Assembly (NCBI GenBank): GCA_902788505.1
Contig: CADAKH010000026.1
Coordinates: 1 to 42,918, forward strand
From: Oscillospiraceae bacterium
GTDB taxonomy: Bacteria; Bacillota; Clostridia; Saccharofermentanales; Saccharofermentanaceae
Reading direction: 5' to 3'
Length of the DNA: 42,918 nucleotides
Under the pieces are notes generated by a model that saw only the letters and a program-made list of their open reading frames with translations, had not been told where the DNA came from and did no database searches. Below are positions 1 to 8,233 of the stretch, in pieces (position 1 is the stretch's first letter; the number at the start of each line of letters is the position of its first letter). The position numbers and the translations under genes are program-made.

Positions 1-56
1 TAATTGATAGCCTCTTTTTGTTCAACTTTCTTCTTAAATCCGTCAAATATCCCCAT
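1..56 (-). CDS. N-terminus of an unidentified protein (cut by window edge)
   Basis: On the minus strand an ATG at 56-54 follows a good ribosome site (GAGGAGAGG, about 61-70) and opens a frame reading MGIFDGFKKKVEQKEAIN up to the window edge. Only 18 residues are visible, short and lysine-rich with no signal peptide. The strong ribosome site and open frame make a real gene start likely, but the family cannot be named from this much sequence. Confidence 0.55.
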   Translation of the reverse strand, partial: MGIFDGFKKKVEQKEAIN

Positions 57-325
57 ATTCCTCTCCTCATAAGCGCTTTTCTAATATTCCAATATACTGA
101 TAATTTTCCTAACTAAGGGTTGCCCCTCAATAGGGATTATAACATGCCTGATAAAGGAATATTGATTTTATATGGGTCTCTGTCTAAAAACAGAGCACTT
201 TTAGCATGATCTGAAAAATGTAATATTAAATAAAAAAAAAAGCCCAAAACACCCCGCCAAAATGAACCCCTTTGTCCAGTAGTAGGCTTTTATCAATCTT
301 CAACCACCTTCAACCACTTTTTGCC
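57..325. other. Gene-free intergenic stretch
   Basis: No convincing coding frame is present. Visible structure is limited to a 6-bp inverted repeat (CTCTGT 178-183 / ACAGAG 190-195), a ten-A tract at 232-241, a 7-bp inverted repeat AAAAGCC 238-244 / GGCTTTT 285-291 that on the minus strand ends in a T-tract, and two tandem copies of TTCAACCACC near 299-318. The second inverted repeat could act as a weak backup terminator behind the tRNA terminator, but its loop is about 40 bases. Confidence 0.4.
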
Positions 326-360
326 AAAAAATCAGGGGTTTGGGAATGCCCCAAACCCCT
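326..360 (-). terminator. Rho-independent terminator of tRNA-Arg
   Basis: A perfect 11-bp stem (AGGGGTTTGGG 334-344 with CCCAAACCCCT 350-360) has a 5-base loop. On the minus strand it is followed by six T (complement of 326-331). It lies about 10 bases after the tRNA CCA end, as expected for a tRNA terminator. Confidence 0.9.
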
Positions 361-369
361 TGCAAATAC

Positions 370-446
370 TGGTGATCGTGAGCGGATTCGAACCGCTGGC
401 CTACCGCTTAGGAGGCGGTCGCTCTATCCAGCTGAGCTACACAATC
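370..446 (-). tRNA. tRNA-Arg, anticodon CCU, with encoded CCA
   Basis: The minus strand folds as a complete tRNA. The acceptor stem GATTGTG pairs with CACGATC (one G-U), followed by discriminator A and an encoded CCA at 372-370. The D-arm contains AGCTCAGCTGGATAGAGC, the anticodon loop is CTCCTAA (anticodon CCU, reading AGG), and the T-arm contains GGTTCGAATCC. It sits 30 bases after the stop codon of the preceding membrane protein gene and may be co-transcribed with it or have its own promoter. Its own terminator follows. Confidence 0.96.
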
Positions 447-476
447 GTGCTTTATCAAAAACTGTCCGAGATTATA

Positions 477-1625
477 TCACAATCCTGGAATGCAATAAAG
501 ACAAGTTTCAGCCAGCATGACTACCAGCGAAATAAGCACTAAATAGAAAGGAAGTCCTTCGATATATTTTGATTTTGATACGAATATGAGCCTTCTTCTG
601 ATCACTGATAACAATCCGGTCATTACTACATCGGCAGAAATGATAAACAAAAATGCTATAAGGAGATGGGCGATTTTCGGGATGCCCGGATGCACCAGGA
701 ATATAAGCGAAATAAAGGCTGCTGCAATGGAGACCTCACTTATAAAATATCTTAATCCGAATATAGACCTTCTGAAATTGTGTTTTGCCGCATATACAGC
801 CAAAGAGCCCAAAAGCAAAGCTAAGAATTCACAAACCGGGATTGTCATAAGTCTGAACCAGTCAGCATCCGTGATGAACTTAAGAACGTACAAAACGATC
901 ATACAGATAACACAGAAAGCAGCAAATTCCCCTCTCGCAACCAGGAATCTTCTGAGTTCCGAGATGTCTGCTACAGGAATATCCCAGAATTCAGTTAGTT
1001 TTTTAGAGGTAGCTCTTCTCGGAATGCCTGTGATCTTGGATATCGCCCAGCTCATCAGGATCAGGAACATTATTGCGGCAATAAGTGATACAAAAAGGTA
1101 TCTCTTCTCGAATATGTATGTAATCAGATTACCGAAAAGAGCACACACAAGGGCTATAGTATAAGGCAGCATAACTTCGGAACCGAATGCCGGTTTTGTG
1201 TATAACTCGTTGTCGTCGTCCTTAAACCTGGCAACAGACATGATTCCGATAGCCATTGGAATGAACCCGACCGCTGAATAAGGTTCACAAAGTCCGAACC
1301 TGTATGATATCTCACCCGATGCGATAAACAATCCGATAACAAATGCAAACGATATAACGGAAAGATTACGCGGCATGAAAAACCTGAGTGTTAATGACCA
1401 GACAAGAATGCAGACCAGGGAACATGCTACCGGCCACCACAACGCATTTCCGGAGATCAGGAACTCAAGGCAAAGAGAAACCAGTGAATATCCCAGGAGC
1501 AGAGAACTCCTGGTCGAAAGATATTTCGCTGGTCTTATATGGACTGCGGATACCTTATCATCTATTTTCCGCCTGGTCTGTTCGTTATCGAACGGCGAAT
1601 CGTATTTCTCGGTAAATAAGCCCAT
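477..1625 (-). CDS. Unidentified polytopic membrane protein, last gene of the Rnf-like cluster
   Basis: A 382-residue protein with about 30 charged N-terminal residues and then roughly eleven hydrophobic segments, so it is a membrane protein. The ATG at 1625 is preferred because it overlaps the upstream stop codon as TGATG and has AAGGTGA just before it; an ATG at 1640 is also open. I do not recognise the family. It occupies the place where rnfE and rnfA would follow rnfG in a complete Rnf operon, and its length is close to those two proteins (about 190-200 residues each) joined end to end. A stretch near residues 110-140 (FGLCEPYSAVGFIPMAIG, then VARF) loosely recalls the RnfA/RnfE cysteine and proline-rich region. 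That resemblance is weak, so a role in the same membrane complex is inferred from context only. Confidence 0.8.
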   Translation of the reverse strand: MGLFTEKYDSPFDNEQTRRKIDDKVSAVHIRPAKYLSTRSSLLLGYSLVSLCLEFLISGNALWWPVACSLVCILVWSLTLRFFMPRNLSVISFAFVIGLFIASGEISYRFGLCEPYSAVGFIPMAIGIMSVARFKDDDNELYTKPAFGSEVMLPYTIALVCALFGNLITYIFEKRYLFVSLIAAIMFLILMSWAISKITGIPRRATSKKLTEFWDIPVADISELRRFLVARGEFAAFCVICMIVLYVLKFITDADWFRLMTIPVCEFLALLLGSLAVYAAKHNFRRSIFGLRYFISEVSIAAAFISLIFLVHPGIPKIAHLLIAFLFIISADVVMTGLLSVIRRRLIFVSKSKYIEGLPFYLVLISLVVMLAETCLYCIPGL

Positions 1626-2983
1626 CAAGTCACCTTCCATTTCAGGTATTCTTTCAGGAATTTGTAACAGGTGTTACATGCTTTTATAACGGTTCTGGTC
1701 TGATCGTACGCGTTAGGTGCCGGCTCTACAAGAGAAGCAATCTCAGACATCGGAAGATCATCAATACTGTCCGTCAGTATCTGATCGTCTGAATTTCCGC
1801 TTGTTATAAGGCCGTCCTCACCGGCATCATAATCTCCGGTATTTGCAATCTGAACATCACCATTCTTGTCATTTTGCCTGTTATCGTATTCAGATTCAGT
1901 ATAAGGCTTTCCCGTAATTATCGATTCGATCTGTCTTACACCCATATAGCCGATCACTGCCTCGTTATCGTCATATATTGTGTAAAGTTCGGGAGTCTCT
2001 TCGAATGAGAAAACAATATGTCCGTCTTTATTAAGGTATTCCAAACCTTCTGCATTATCCTGATAAAGATGGAAGAGCATCATGTTAAGACCGCGCATAT
2101 AATCAGTCTTGCTGTAGCCGGCCCTTGAATTGCTGATACATTCCTTGGAAAGTTCAATAAAAGGCCTTATATCGCATGTAACACCGGCAACTATATCTGT
2201 CGTTCCGTCTGACTTCATCGCAAGACGGTCAGGATCCTGACACTCAAGCAGCGCGTGGCACAGGTTATAAGACTGAGTAGCCCAGTCAAGACCGGATATC
2301 TCGTAAGCACCTCTGAGTGATGCTTCACTTCTGTCCTGGTTAGTGGTATCAGTACAGAAAGCATCCCACTTCACTTTTATTATGACACCGTTCTCAACTT
2401 CCATTTCGACGTAATCAATATACTTGTTTCTGTCGTCAAACAGGCGTTGTGCATAGTAAACACCGTCTTTCAATCCGCCGACAGTTATCTTCTCCGCATT
2501 CTCATCCTCGTCGGGATTCTTATCGGTTATGAAAGCCATCGGTATCTGTCTTCCGATAAGTCTGTCTTTTATCTGATTCATTTCATCTTCGCTGATTGTG
2601 TAAGCGTTGTCACCGGTCACCGGATTCAACGAAAGGCCAACGATCCTGGTGCTCTCATAATCAAGAGCAACAAGCATGCTGAGATCCCTGTTATCAGGAG
2701 ATTTTACCGAAAGGTCGACTACATATCCTTCCGGAGAACCTGATGCGTTGTAGCCTATATAAACGCCCTTGATTTCAGGGAAATTACTAAGAGCCTTACT
2801 CTTTACCTTTTCATAAGAATAGGAATCCAAAACAATATCAAATCTCGCATGGTATTCGTTCTGGACACGCTTATTGGCATTGTCCTGGGAGATAAAATAA
2901 CCTCCGATTACCAGTACGGCACCAAGTATCAGCAAAATAACCGCTTCAGCGATAAACTGCTTCAGCTGCGCATGTGTCATCAT
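1625..2983 (-). CDS. rnfG: RnfG-like FMN-binding-domain protein, enlarged and divergent
   Basis: A 452-residue protein with one N-terminal membrane anchor (about residues 10-30) and an exported body. Residues about 70-165 resemble the FMN_bind fold of RnfG/NqrC (GYVVDLSV, LVALDYESTRIVGLSL). Residues about 172-285 look like a second FMN_bind-type domain (DGVYYAQ, YVEMEVENGVIIKVKWDA, then DIVAGVTCDIRPF). RnfG is normally about 200 residues. The usual flavin-attachment motif S/T-G-A-T reads A-G-V-T at 266-269: the acceptor Thr and Gly remain but two positions are changed. The C-terminal 80 residues are acidic and end in a cysteine-containing segment. The start overlaps the rnfD stop (ATGA) and a GGGAGG ribosome site precedes it. 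Assignment rests on domain resemblance plus position after rnfD. Confidence 0.7.
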   Translation of the reverse strand: MMTHAQLKQFIAEAVILLILGAVLVIGGYFISQDNANKRVQNEYHARFDIVLDSYSYEKVKSKALSNFPEIKGVYIGYNASGSPEGYVVDLSVKSPDNRDLSMLVALDYESTRIVGLSLNPVTGDNAYTISEDEMNQIKDRLIGRQIPMAFITDKNPDEDENAEKITVGGLKDGVYYAQRLFDDRNKYIDYVEMEVENGVIIKVKWDAFCTDTTNQDRSEASLRGAYEISGLDWATQSYNLCHALLECQDPDRLAMKSDGTTDIVAGVTCDIRPFIELSKECISNSRAGYSKTDYMRGLNMMLFHLYQDNAEGLEYLNKDGHIVFSFEETPELYTIYDDNEAVIGYMGVRQIESIITGKPYTESEYDNRQNDKNGDVQIANTGDYDAGEDGLITSGNSDDQILTDSIDDLPMSEIASLVEPAPNAYDQTRTVIKACNTCYKFLKEYLKWKVT

Positions 2984-3963
2984 GATACATCCACCTCCCT
3001 CGAATGGATCTTACGTCTGGAAAGAGTTTTCGAGAAGAAATCCAAAACGAAAGAAAGGAAATTAACTGCAAGTACCGGAGCAAGCAAAGATACCATCGGA
3101 CTTACAAACGGTTTTGTAACCAGTGTCAGTATGCCGCAGACAACTCCTGCAAAAACACCTGATGCAAACCTTGAAGGCATGGTAGTAAGATCGCCCATGA
3201 TGAATACCGCAACGAAGAACGCACCTGATGAAAGCAGATAGATAAGAGAACCGTCAAAACTGAATGACCTTGTCTCGATAAGCATAGTTACAGGATACAG
3301 AACAGAGATAGTTACAAGATATGAGATCGGTGAATAAAGTCTTATCGTACCTTTAAGGGTAAGGAAGATCGCTCCGACCAGAATGCAGATAAAACATGTA
3401 GTACCTATAAGGCCGGGATAGTTACCGCTTAAAAGCTCCGCAAGCGATAAGTGTTCATAAGAGGGTGATACTTCCGGCTGCTGCTGAACCACAAGTGAGA
3501 TAAGTGAGAACTTTGAGTTTGTCTCACCATAAGAGAATCCCTGAAGTCCGGATGGCCATACAAGTTCAATAAACAGACGTCCGGCGCAGGCAGGATTAAT
3601 GATGTTGCTTCCGGCTCCGCCAAAAATCTGCTTCGTAACAATAGAAGCGAACAAGACTGCAGTAAGAGCGATTACCAAAGTAGTATCAGGAGGCAGCATC
3701 AGAGCGATAAGAAGTCCCTCTACAAGAGAACTCAGATCAAAATAATCACCGCCTGATCTTCTTCCCGTTACTCTCACACAGAGATTGTCGATAAGCACAA
3801 AGGAAGCCATACAGAACAGTATCAATATGGCTGCTCTGATTCCATAATAGAAAATACCGTAAACTACACAGGGAACCAGTGCGGCAAGGAACGTCAGATA
3901 GATATACGGAGCACTTTTCTCCGTATGTATAAATGGCGCAAGCTGTCTTGAATCCCTGATCAT
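2980..3963 (-). CDS. rnfD: RnfD-like membrane subunit (NqrB/RnfD family)
   Basis: A 327-residue polytopic membrane protein. Family features include the segment LSSLVEGLLIALMLPPDTTLV (around 76-96), FGGAGSNIINPACAGRLF (around 114-131), matching the family pattern GGxGxNxFNPAxxGR, and LLSGNYPGLIGTT (around 177-189). In standard RnfD the covalent FMN site SGATPL lies between the last two. Here residues 140-170 contain no G-A-T at all, so covalent flavin at that site seems lost. The gene overlaps rnfC upstream and the rnfG-like gene downstream by 4 bases each (ATGA), indicating coupled translation. RnfD normally carries electrons through the membrane in Rnf complexes; whether it does here is uncertain. 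Confidence 0.85.
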   Translation of the reverse strand: MIRDSRQLAPFIHTEKSAPYIYLTFLAALVPCVVYGIFYYGIRAAILILFCMASFVLIDNLCVRVTGRRSGGDYFDLSSLVEGLLIALMLPPDTTLVIALTAVLFASIVTKQIFGGAGSNIINPACAGRLFIELVWPSGLQGFSYGETNSKFSLISLVVQQQPEVSPSYEHLSLAELLSGNYPGLIGTTCFICILVGAIFLTLKGTIRLYSPISYLVTISVLYPVTMLIETRSFSFDGSLIYLLSSGAFFVAVFIMGDLTTMPSRFASGVFAGVVCGILTLVTKPFVSPMVSLLAPVLAVNFLSFVLDFFSKTLSRRKIHSREVDVS

Positions 3964-5480
3964 ACTTCTTTATCCTTCTCGAAAGGCAGAGTGATCGCAT
4001 CAGGCGAACTCTTGCTCTTGTCTTCTTCATCTTTGGCGTAGTCTTCAAGGAGCGATGCCTCTCCGACATAGGAAGGAGTGATATCTTCTGCAGGTCTGTC
4101 TTCAGCGCTGCTGTTATCCAGGAGCGAATTGGTCTCTATGATCCTTCCTTCACCTGCAAAGCTTGCAATAGCTGTCGTAAGATTGATCCCTGCAGGACAT
4201 ACATAAGAACATGAACCGCAAGCAATGCACTCTCTTGCACCTTCTTCTGCCGCTTTCTGGCTTAATCCCTGATTGAGCATCTCGAAAATCGTATTAGGCG
4301 AAAGATTCATCGGGCAGCATTCAGAACAAAGACCACAGTGTATACATGGCGTTCTCGGAACCTCAGCACGTCTTACAACGGAGATAACGGAAGTGGTCTT
4401 AACTATCGGTGTGTTCTCAGGATCGGTTATCTCGATTCCCGTAAGGCAGTTGCCCCAAACTATCCTGTCACTGCTGTTCTTTATATCCTGAGAATTTGTA
4501 AGGACTTCTGAAACAGGTGTTCCGACAGGAACAAGGATGTTGTGTCCGCCAGAAGCATCTCCCGTAACAGATACGATCCTGCTCATCATGGGAATGTTGT
4601 CTGACAGAGCTTCCCAGCAGGCAAGCATAGTCGAACAGTTAAAAAGAACCGCACTGCAGGCTGTCTCAAGAGTCTCGCCCAGAGCAAGATTCTTTCCGTA
4701 TAAAGCCCTTGCAACAAGTCTGTAGTAGCCTTGAGGAAAACGCTCTCTGAAGAGTTTTATATCAAACTCAAGATCTCTGAAATCATCCTTGATCCTGGCA
4801 ATTGAATTTGCCAGGGCGCGTCTCTGTTCCTTTCTGGAATCAGATATAAGGAAAACACATCTGGATGCACCAACTGCTCTGGCACATGCGCTTGCACCAA
4901 GCACTACATAATCGGGATACTCAGTTATCGCAACAAGATCTGATGTGGAATACGGCTCACTCTGAAGACAATTGACCAGAAAATCCTTTACAACTTCAGT
5001 TCTCGCTCTGCGCAGCTTGGCTGCTGTCGGGATTCCTTCACCGCCCATACCGCAGATTCCGGCATCTCTTATTACGCCTATTGCTTCACTAGCTGAAAGC
5101 TTGAATCCGGATCTTGGCCTGATCGAATCAAGTCTTGTCCTCTTCATGTCATTCTTGATAGTTACAGCGGGCGTAAGGATACCGTTGGGAAGCCTTATAT
5201 CGGAAATATCGGTTACCTTTCCCGAGACACCGCTGTGAACGGGGACGGAGAATGAACCCTTCTCCGGAACTCCCACACACTGTCCGACACGGACATAATC
5301 TCCGACCTTAACTGCAGGTACAGCAGGGACGCCATAATGCATCTTCATCGGAAGGATGATCTTCGAAGGATAGATCCTTTCGAACATGATCTCCTTGACA
5401 AAAGGGGAACGCTTCGAAAAATTCAAAACGTCCCCTGTAAATAATCCTCTGTAGAATGAATACCGCCTGCGGTCAGCCAC
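3960..5480 (-). CDS. rnfC: RnfC-like Fe-S/NADH-binding-type subunit
   Basis: A 506-residue soluble protein. The N-terminal RnfC barrel is present (IILPMKMHYGVPAVPAVKVGD), then the nucleotide/flavin-binding glycine motif GICGMGGEGIPT (141-152). Two 4Fe-4S motifs are intact: Cys 379, 382, 385, 389 and Cys 418, 421, 424, 428. Deviations from standard RnfC are the missing N-terminal FKGGVHP motif, NCLQSEPY in place of the usual N-x-x-E-C-E-P-Y, and an extra acidic tail of about 60 residues. The start is GTG at 5480; an ATG at codon 32 would remove part of the barrel. In standard Rnf, RnfC is the NADH-side subunit. The gene lies 44 bases after rpoD on the same strand and overlaps rnfD by 4 bases. 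Confidence 0.87.
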   Translation of the reverse strand: MADRRRYSFYRGLFTGDVLNFSKRSPFVKEIMFERIYPSKIILPMKMHYGVPAVPAVKVGDYVRVGQCVGVPEKGSFSVPVHSGVSGKVTDISDIRLPNGILTPAVTIKNDMKRTRLDSIRPRSGFKLSASEAIGVIRDAGICGMGGEGIPTAAKLRRARTEVVKDFLVNCLQSEPYSTSDLVAITEYPDYVVLGASACARAVGASRCVFLISDSRKEQRRALANSIARIKDDFRDLEFDIKLFRERFPQGYYRLVARALYGKNLALGETLETACSAVLFNCSTMLACWEALSDNIPMMSRIVSVTGDASGGHNILVPVGTPVSEVLTNSQDIKNSSDRIVWGNCLTGIEITDPENTPIVKTTSVISVVRRAEVPRTPCIHCGLCSECCPMNLSPNTIFEMLNQGLSQKAAEEGARECIACGSCSYVCPAGINLTTAIASFAGEGRIIETNSLLDNSSAEDRPAEDITPSYVGEASLLEDYAKDEEDKSKSSPDAITLPFEKDKEV

Positions 5481-5524
5481 TTTATCTGTCTCCGTAATGG
5501 AAGGCCACTAAAGAGCCTGACTTA

Positions 5525-6577
5525 TTAGTCAGAATAGCCTTCAAGCTTCTTGGACTTAGGTGATCTGTTGAGCTTTCTGATAGCCTTGGCCTCGATCTGT
5601 CTGATACGTTCACGGGTAACGCCAAGCTTCTTACCAACCTGCTCCAATGTCATCGGAACACCGTCCTTGAGACCGAATCTCAATTCAATAACTCTTCTTT
5701 CCCTGTCTGTTAAACCGTTGAGAGCCTGAATAAGATCTTCCTTAAGAAGGATCCTTGCGACCTCTTCTTCAGGTGCGGCAAGTTCGTCATTGGAAATGAA
5801 GTCAACCAGGTGGCTGTCTTCTTCCTCGCCGACCGGCTTATCAATGGATATAGGATCCTGTGAGATCTTCTGGATCTCTCTGATCTTTGAAACTTCCATA
5901 CCCATAGCCTCAGCAAGTTCCTCTGTAGTAGGTTCTCTTCCGAGATCCTGAACGAGCTGACGCTGTACTCTTGTGAGCTTGTTGATAGTCTCAACCATAT
6001 GAACAGGGATTCTGATCGTTCTTGCCTGGTCAGCGATAGCTCTGGTGATAGCCTGACGGATCCACCATGTTGCATATGTCGAGAACTTGAATCCCTTTGT
6101 GTAATCGAATTTATCTACAGCCTTTATGAGACCTATGTTACCTTCCTGAATGAGATCGAGAAGAGAAAGACCACGGTTCATATATTTCTTTGCGATAGAA
6201 ACTACGAGTCTCAGGTTGGAGTTGATAAGGAGTTCTTTTGCCTCTTCGTCGCCCTTCGCCATTCTCTGAGCGATATCCTTCTCCTGCTCTGCATCAAGAA
6301 GTTCGATCTTACCGATCTCTTTGAGATACATCTTGACCGAGTCATCAACAACATTGGCATCCTCACCATCAGAATCCACCACATCGTCATCAACGCCAAG
6401 ATCCGGATCACTGATCATTACGCCGCTGTTCTCAAGCTCGGCTCTGAGATTGATCATCTCATCGGGTTCTATCTTAAATGAGTCTGTAAGTGTCTCAAAC
6501 TCTGTCTCGGTAATCTGATTCTCGTTCTTCTCTGCGAATTTCTTTGCCTGCGCCAGCGCTTTTTCAAAATCTGTCAT
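5525..6577 (-). CDS. rpoD: RNA polymerase primary sigma factor (RpoD/SigA)
   Basis: A 350-residue sigma-70 protein that directs core RNA polymerase to housekeeping promoters. Region 1.2 is [14 protein letters not shown]. Region 2 contains [21 protein letters not shown] and [18 protein letters not shown], with residues for -10 melting and recognition. Region 3 follows with [14 protein letters not shown]. Region 4 contains [18 protein letters not shown], the -35 recognition helix. The length is typical of Firmicute primary sigma factors with a short acidic region 1.1. A GAGGTGATC ribosome site precedes the ATG. The gene is between a zinc-ribbon protein gene and rnfC on the same strand, probably sharing the promoter near 7541-7569. 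No dnaG is next to it, unlike many Firmicutes. Confidence 0.97.
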   Translation of the reverse strand: MTDFEKALAQAKKFAEKNENQITETEFETLTDSFKIEPDEMINLRAELENSGVMISDPDLGVDDDVVDSDGEDANVVDDSVKMYLKEIGKIELLDAEQEKDIAQRMAKGDEEAKELLINSNLRLVVSIAKKYMNRGLSLLDLIQEGNIGLIKAVDKFDYTKGFKFSTYATWWIRQAITRAIADQARTIRIPVHMVETINKLTRVQRQLVQDLGREPTTEELAEAMGMEVSKIREIQKISQDPISIDKPVGEEEDSHLVDFISNDELAAPEEEVARILLKEDLIQALNGLTDRERRVIELRFGLKDGVPMTLEQVGKKLGVTRERIRQIEAKAIRKLNRSPKSKKLEGYSD

Positions 6578-6651
6578 CTATAGATCACCTCATGAATATC
6601 TGTGTAAATGTGCCTAAACCCTTGCCGCCTGTATCACGGCAACCGGATAAA

Positions 6652-7401
6652 TTACTTGGTTGTCTCTGTTACGGGCAGTATCTCGACCGGAGTCTGAACA
6701 TCCGTTGTTACTCCATCTTCATTAACGAAGAAGATCTTATCGGGAGTATAGATATACATCTCGACTTTGCCTGAATCCTCGCCACGCTTGTCAGCACGGA
6801 GTTTAGCGTAGTTGAAATAAAGTGCCTGTGCATCAGCTTCTTCAATATCCTCGGAAAGGCCAAGCTTTACAAACTGGCATGAAAGACCATAGATGTTTGC
6901 CTGCTTGAATTCAAAGTCCGAATATGAAACATTGGAAGATGTTGCATAGATAGTATCGAAATCAGCTGTGATAGCCTCTTTGAGTGATTTGCGGCTGAAA
7001 TAAAGCGGAAGCGCAATAGCCATTATGATCGCAACGACAGCAACCAATCCTGCTATCATGCCGATGACCAGCTTCTTGGGGGCTTTTACATCGTTAGGCG
7101 AAATCTCAAACTCATTGGGCTTTAATTTTGCAGAATCTGTCTGCGTCTTAGAAACCTTATCCCTCTGAACAGCCTTCTCAACAACATCAGGCATTACGGG
7201 ATTGGAATAGTAGTGCTTAGTTCCTTCCTGTTTCTCGAACTTCTCGTTCTTAAACTCATGTCCGTCAGGATTTGCAAGAAGCTCAGCAGCTTCAGCAGAA
7301 GGGAAAACACAATTGCAGAATACGCACTCGCAAAGTTCGTCCCTGTCATCGAACATAACCAGCGAACCGCAGTTCCTGCACATACCTTGTTTAGTTGCCA
7401 T
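6652..7401 (-). CDS. Zinc-ribbon single-pass membrane protein, function unknown
   Basis: A 249-residue protein that begins with a CxxC...CxxC zinc ribbon (CRNCGS near residue 8, CVFCNC near 26). A charged linker follows, then one membrane segment (about residues 110-132: LVIGMIAGLVAVVAIIMAIALPLYF) and about 110 residues presumed outside the membrane. The start is the ATG at 7401; an in-frame TTG just upstream has no better ribosome site. The outer domain is not recognised. The gene is first in the block that contains rpoD, 74 bases ahead of it, under a strong promoter. A hairpin (TTGCCG/CGGCAA) lies in the gap before rpoD. The ribbon could bind zinc or sense redox; no enzyme motif is seen. 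Confidence 0.8.
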   Translation of the reverse strand: MATKQGMCRNCGSLVMFDDRDELCECVFCNCVFPSAEAAELLANPDGHEFKNEKFEKQEGTKHYYSNPVMPDVVEKAVQRDKVSKTQTDSAKLKPNEFEISPNDVKAPKKLVIGMIAGLVAVVAIIMAIALPLYFSRKSLKEAITADFDTIYATSSNVSYSDFEFKQANIYGLSCQFVKLGLSEDIEEADAQALYFNYAKLRADKRGEDSGKVEMYIYTPDKIFFVNEDGVTTDVQTPVEILPVTETTK

Positions 7402-7540
7402 CAATAATCGTCCTTTATCTTTGAAGTTTGCGCTTTAAGCAAACACGCGCCCTACTTAGATACAGGGATAATGGTTTAAAACTGGCCGTAAATACGGCAT
7501 TCCCTTTGCGCAGGCATAGTTCTACTTATAGCAATCGTAA

Positions 7541-7569
7541 ATTATAATATGCTAATAAACAGCCGTCAA
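7541..7569 (-). promoter_or_regulatory. Sigma-A promoter for the zinc-ribbon/rpoD block
   Basis: On the minus strand TTGACG (7569-7564), a 17-base spacer and TATAAT (7546-7541) form a near-consensus promoter about 140 bases upstream of the zinc-ribbon gene. The leader of about 130 bases has no obvious riboswitch. The wider gap 7402-7711 holds this promoter and the divergent tadA promoter, and nothing else I can identify. Confidence 0.8.
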
Positions 7570-7649
7570 GCATTATTTGTATTTCCTGACATATTTCTGC
7601 CGGTCTGTGTCCAAATAAACCGTGGGAATTCATGTTGCCTGTTTTACGC

Positions 7650-7679
7650 TTGACACTTCTGCCCTGCCGTCTGTATCAT
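7650..7679 (+). promoter_or_regulatory. Sigma-A promoter for tadA
   Basis: TTGACA at 7650-7655, an 18-base spacer and TATCAT at 7674-7679 lie about 33 bases before the GTG start of tadA. The placement gives a short leader and supports that start. Confidence 0.7.
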
Positions 7680-7711
7680 TTTTCTGACATCACAAGCTGC
7701 GGGGTTTATTC

Positions 7712-8233
7712 GTGCCGAAATCCAAGTTATATCCTGACCTTAAGCCTTCTGACGATAACGAAAAGTTTATGCTGGAAGCAATCAGAGAAGCCGAGAAAGC
7801 AATCGATCTCGGTGAATGTCCTATCGGCTGCGTTATCGTAAAAGACGGCAAGATATTTGTAAGGTCACATAACCTCCGGCTGACAAGAGGAAATGCACTC
7901 GCACACGCAGAAGTCATCGCAATTGATAAAGCATGTAAAAAGCTCGGCGACTTCAGACTTGAAGACATGGACATGTATGTGACTCTCGAACCGTGCACCA
8001 TGTGTTCCGGCGCCATAATTCAATCACGCATCAGGAAGGTTTATTTCGGTGCTTACGAGCCGAAGAGCGGTGCCGTAGTCTCATGCAACGATATCTTCAA
8101 TGTGGAACACGGTCACAACCACAAAGTCGAATTCGAAGGCGGCATCCTCGAGAAAGAATGCTCACAGATGATGCTCGACTTTTTCCGTGCCATCAGAAAG
8201 CGTGATGCCGGAAAAAAGAAGACCCGCAATTAA
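7712..8233 (+). CDS. tadA: tRNA-specific adenosine deaminase TadA
   Basis: A 173-residue cytidine/deoxycytidylate-deaminase-fold enzyme. It converts A34 to inosine in tRNA-Arg(ACG), allowing decoding of CGN codons. The zinc and catalytic residues are visible: HAEV (His ligand and catalytic Glu) and PCTMCSGA (two Cys ligands). The segment CPIGCVIVKDGKI is typical of the family. The start is a GTG at 7712 with a GGGG ribosome site; the next ATG, 19 codons in, has no ribosome site. The last bases overlap the end of addA on the other strand by 4 bases. It has its own promoter and is monocistronic. Confidence 0.93.
   Translation: MPKSKLYPDLKPSDDNEKFMLEAIREAEKAIDLGECPIGCVIVKDGKIFVRSHNLRLTRGNALAHAEVIAIDKACKKLGDFRLEDMDMYVTLEPCTMCSGAIIQSRIRKVYFGAYEPKSGAVVSCNDIFNVEHGHNHKVEFEGGILEKECSQMMLDFFRAIRKRDAGKKKTRN

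Noticed and set aside
232..291. Second terminator after tRNA-Arg
   Set aside because: The 7-bp arms enclose a loop of about 40 bases, too weak to call beside the clear terminator at 326-360.
586..1164. Long open frame on the plus strand (192 codons)
   Set aside because: It lies wholly opposite the polytopic membrane protein gene, has no ribosome site and no recognisable family, and the minus-strand protein has clear membrane periodicity and coupled neighbours.
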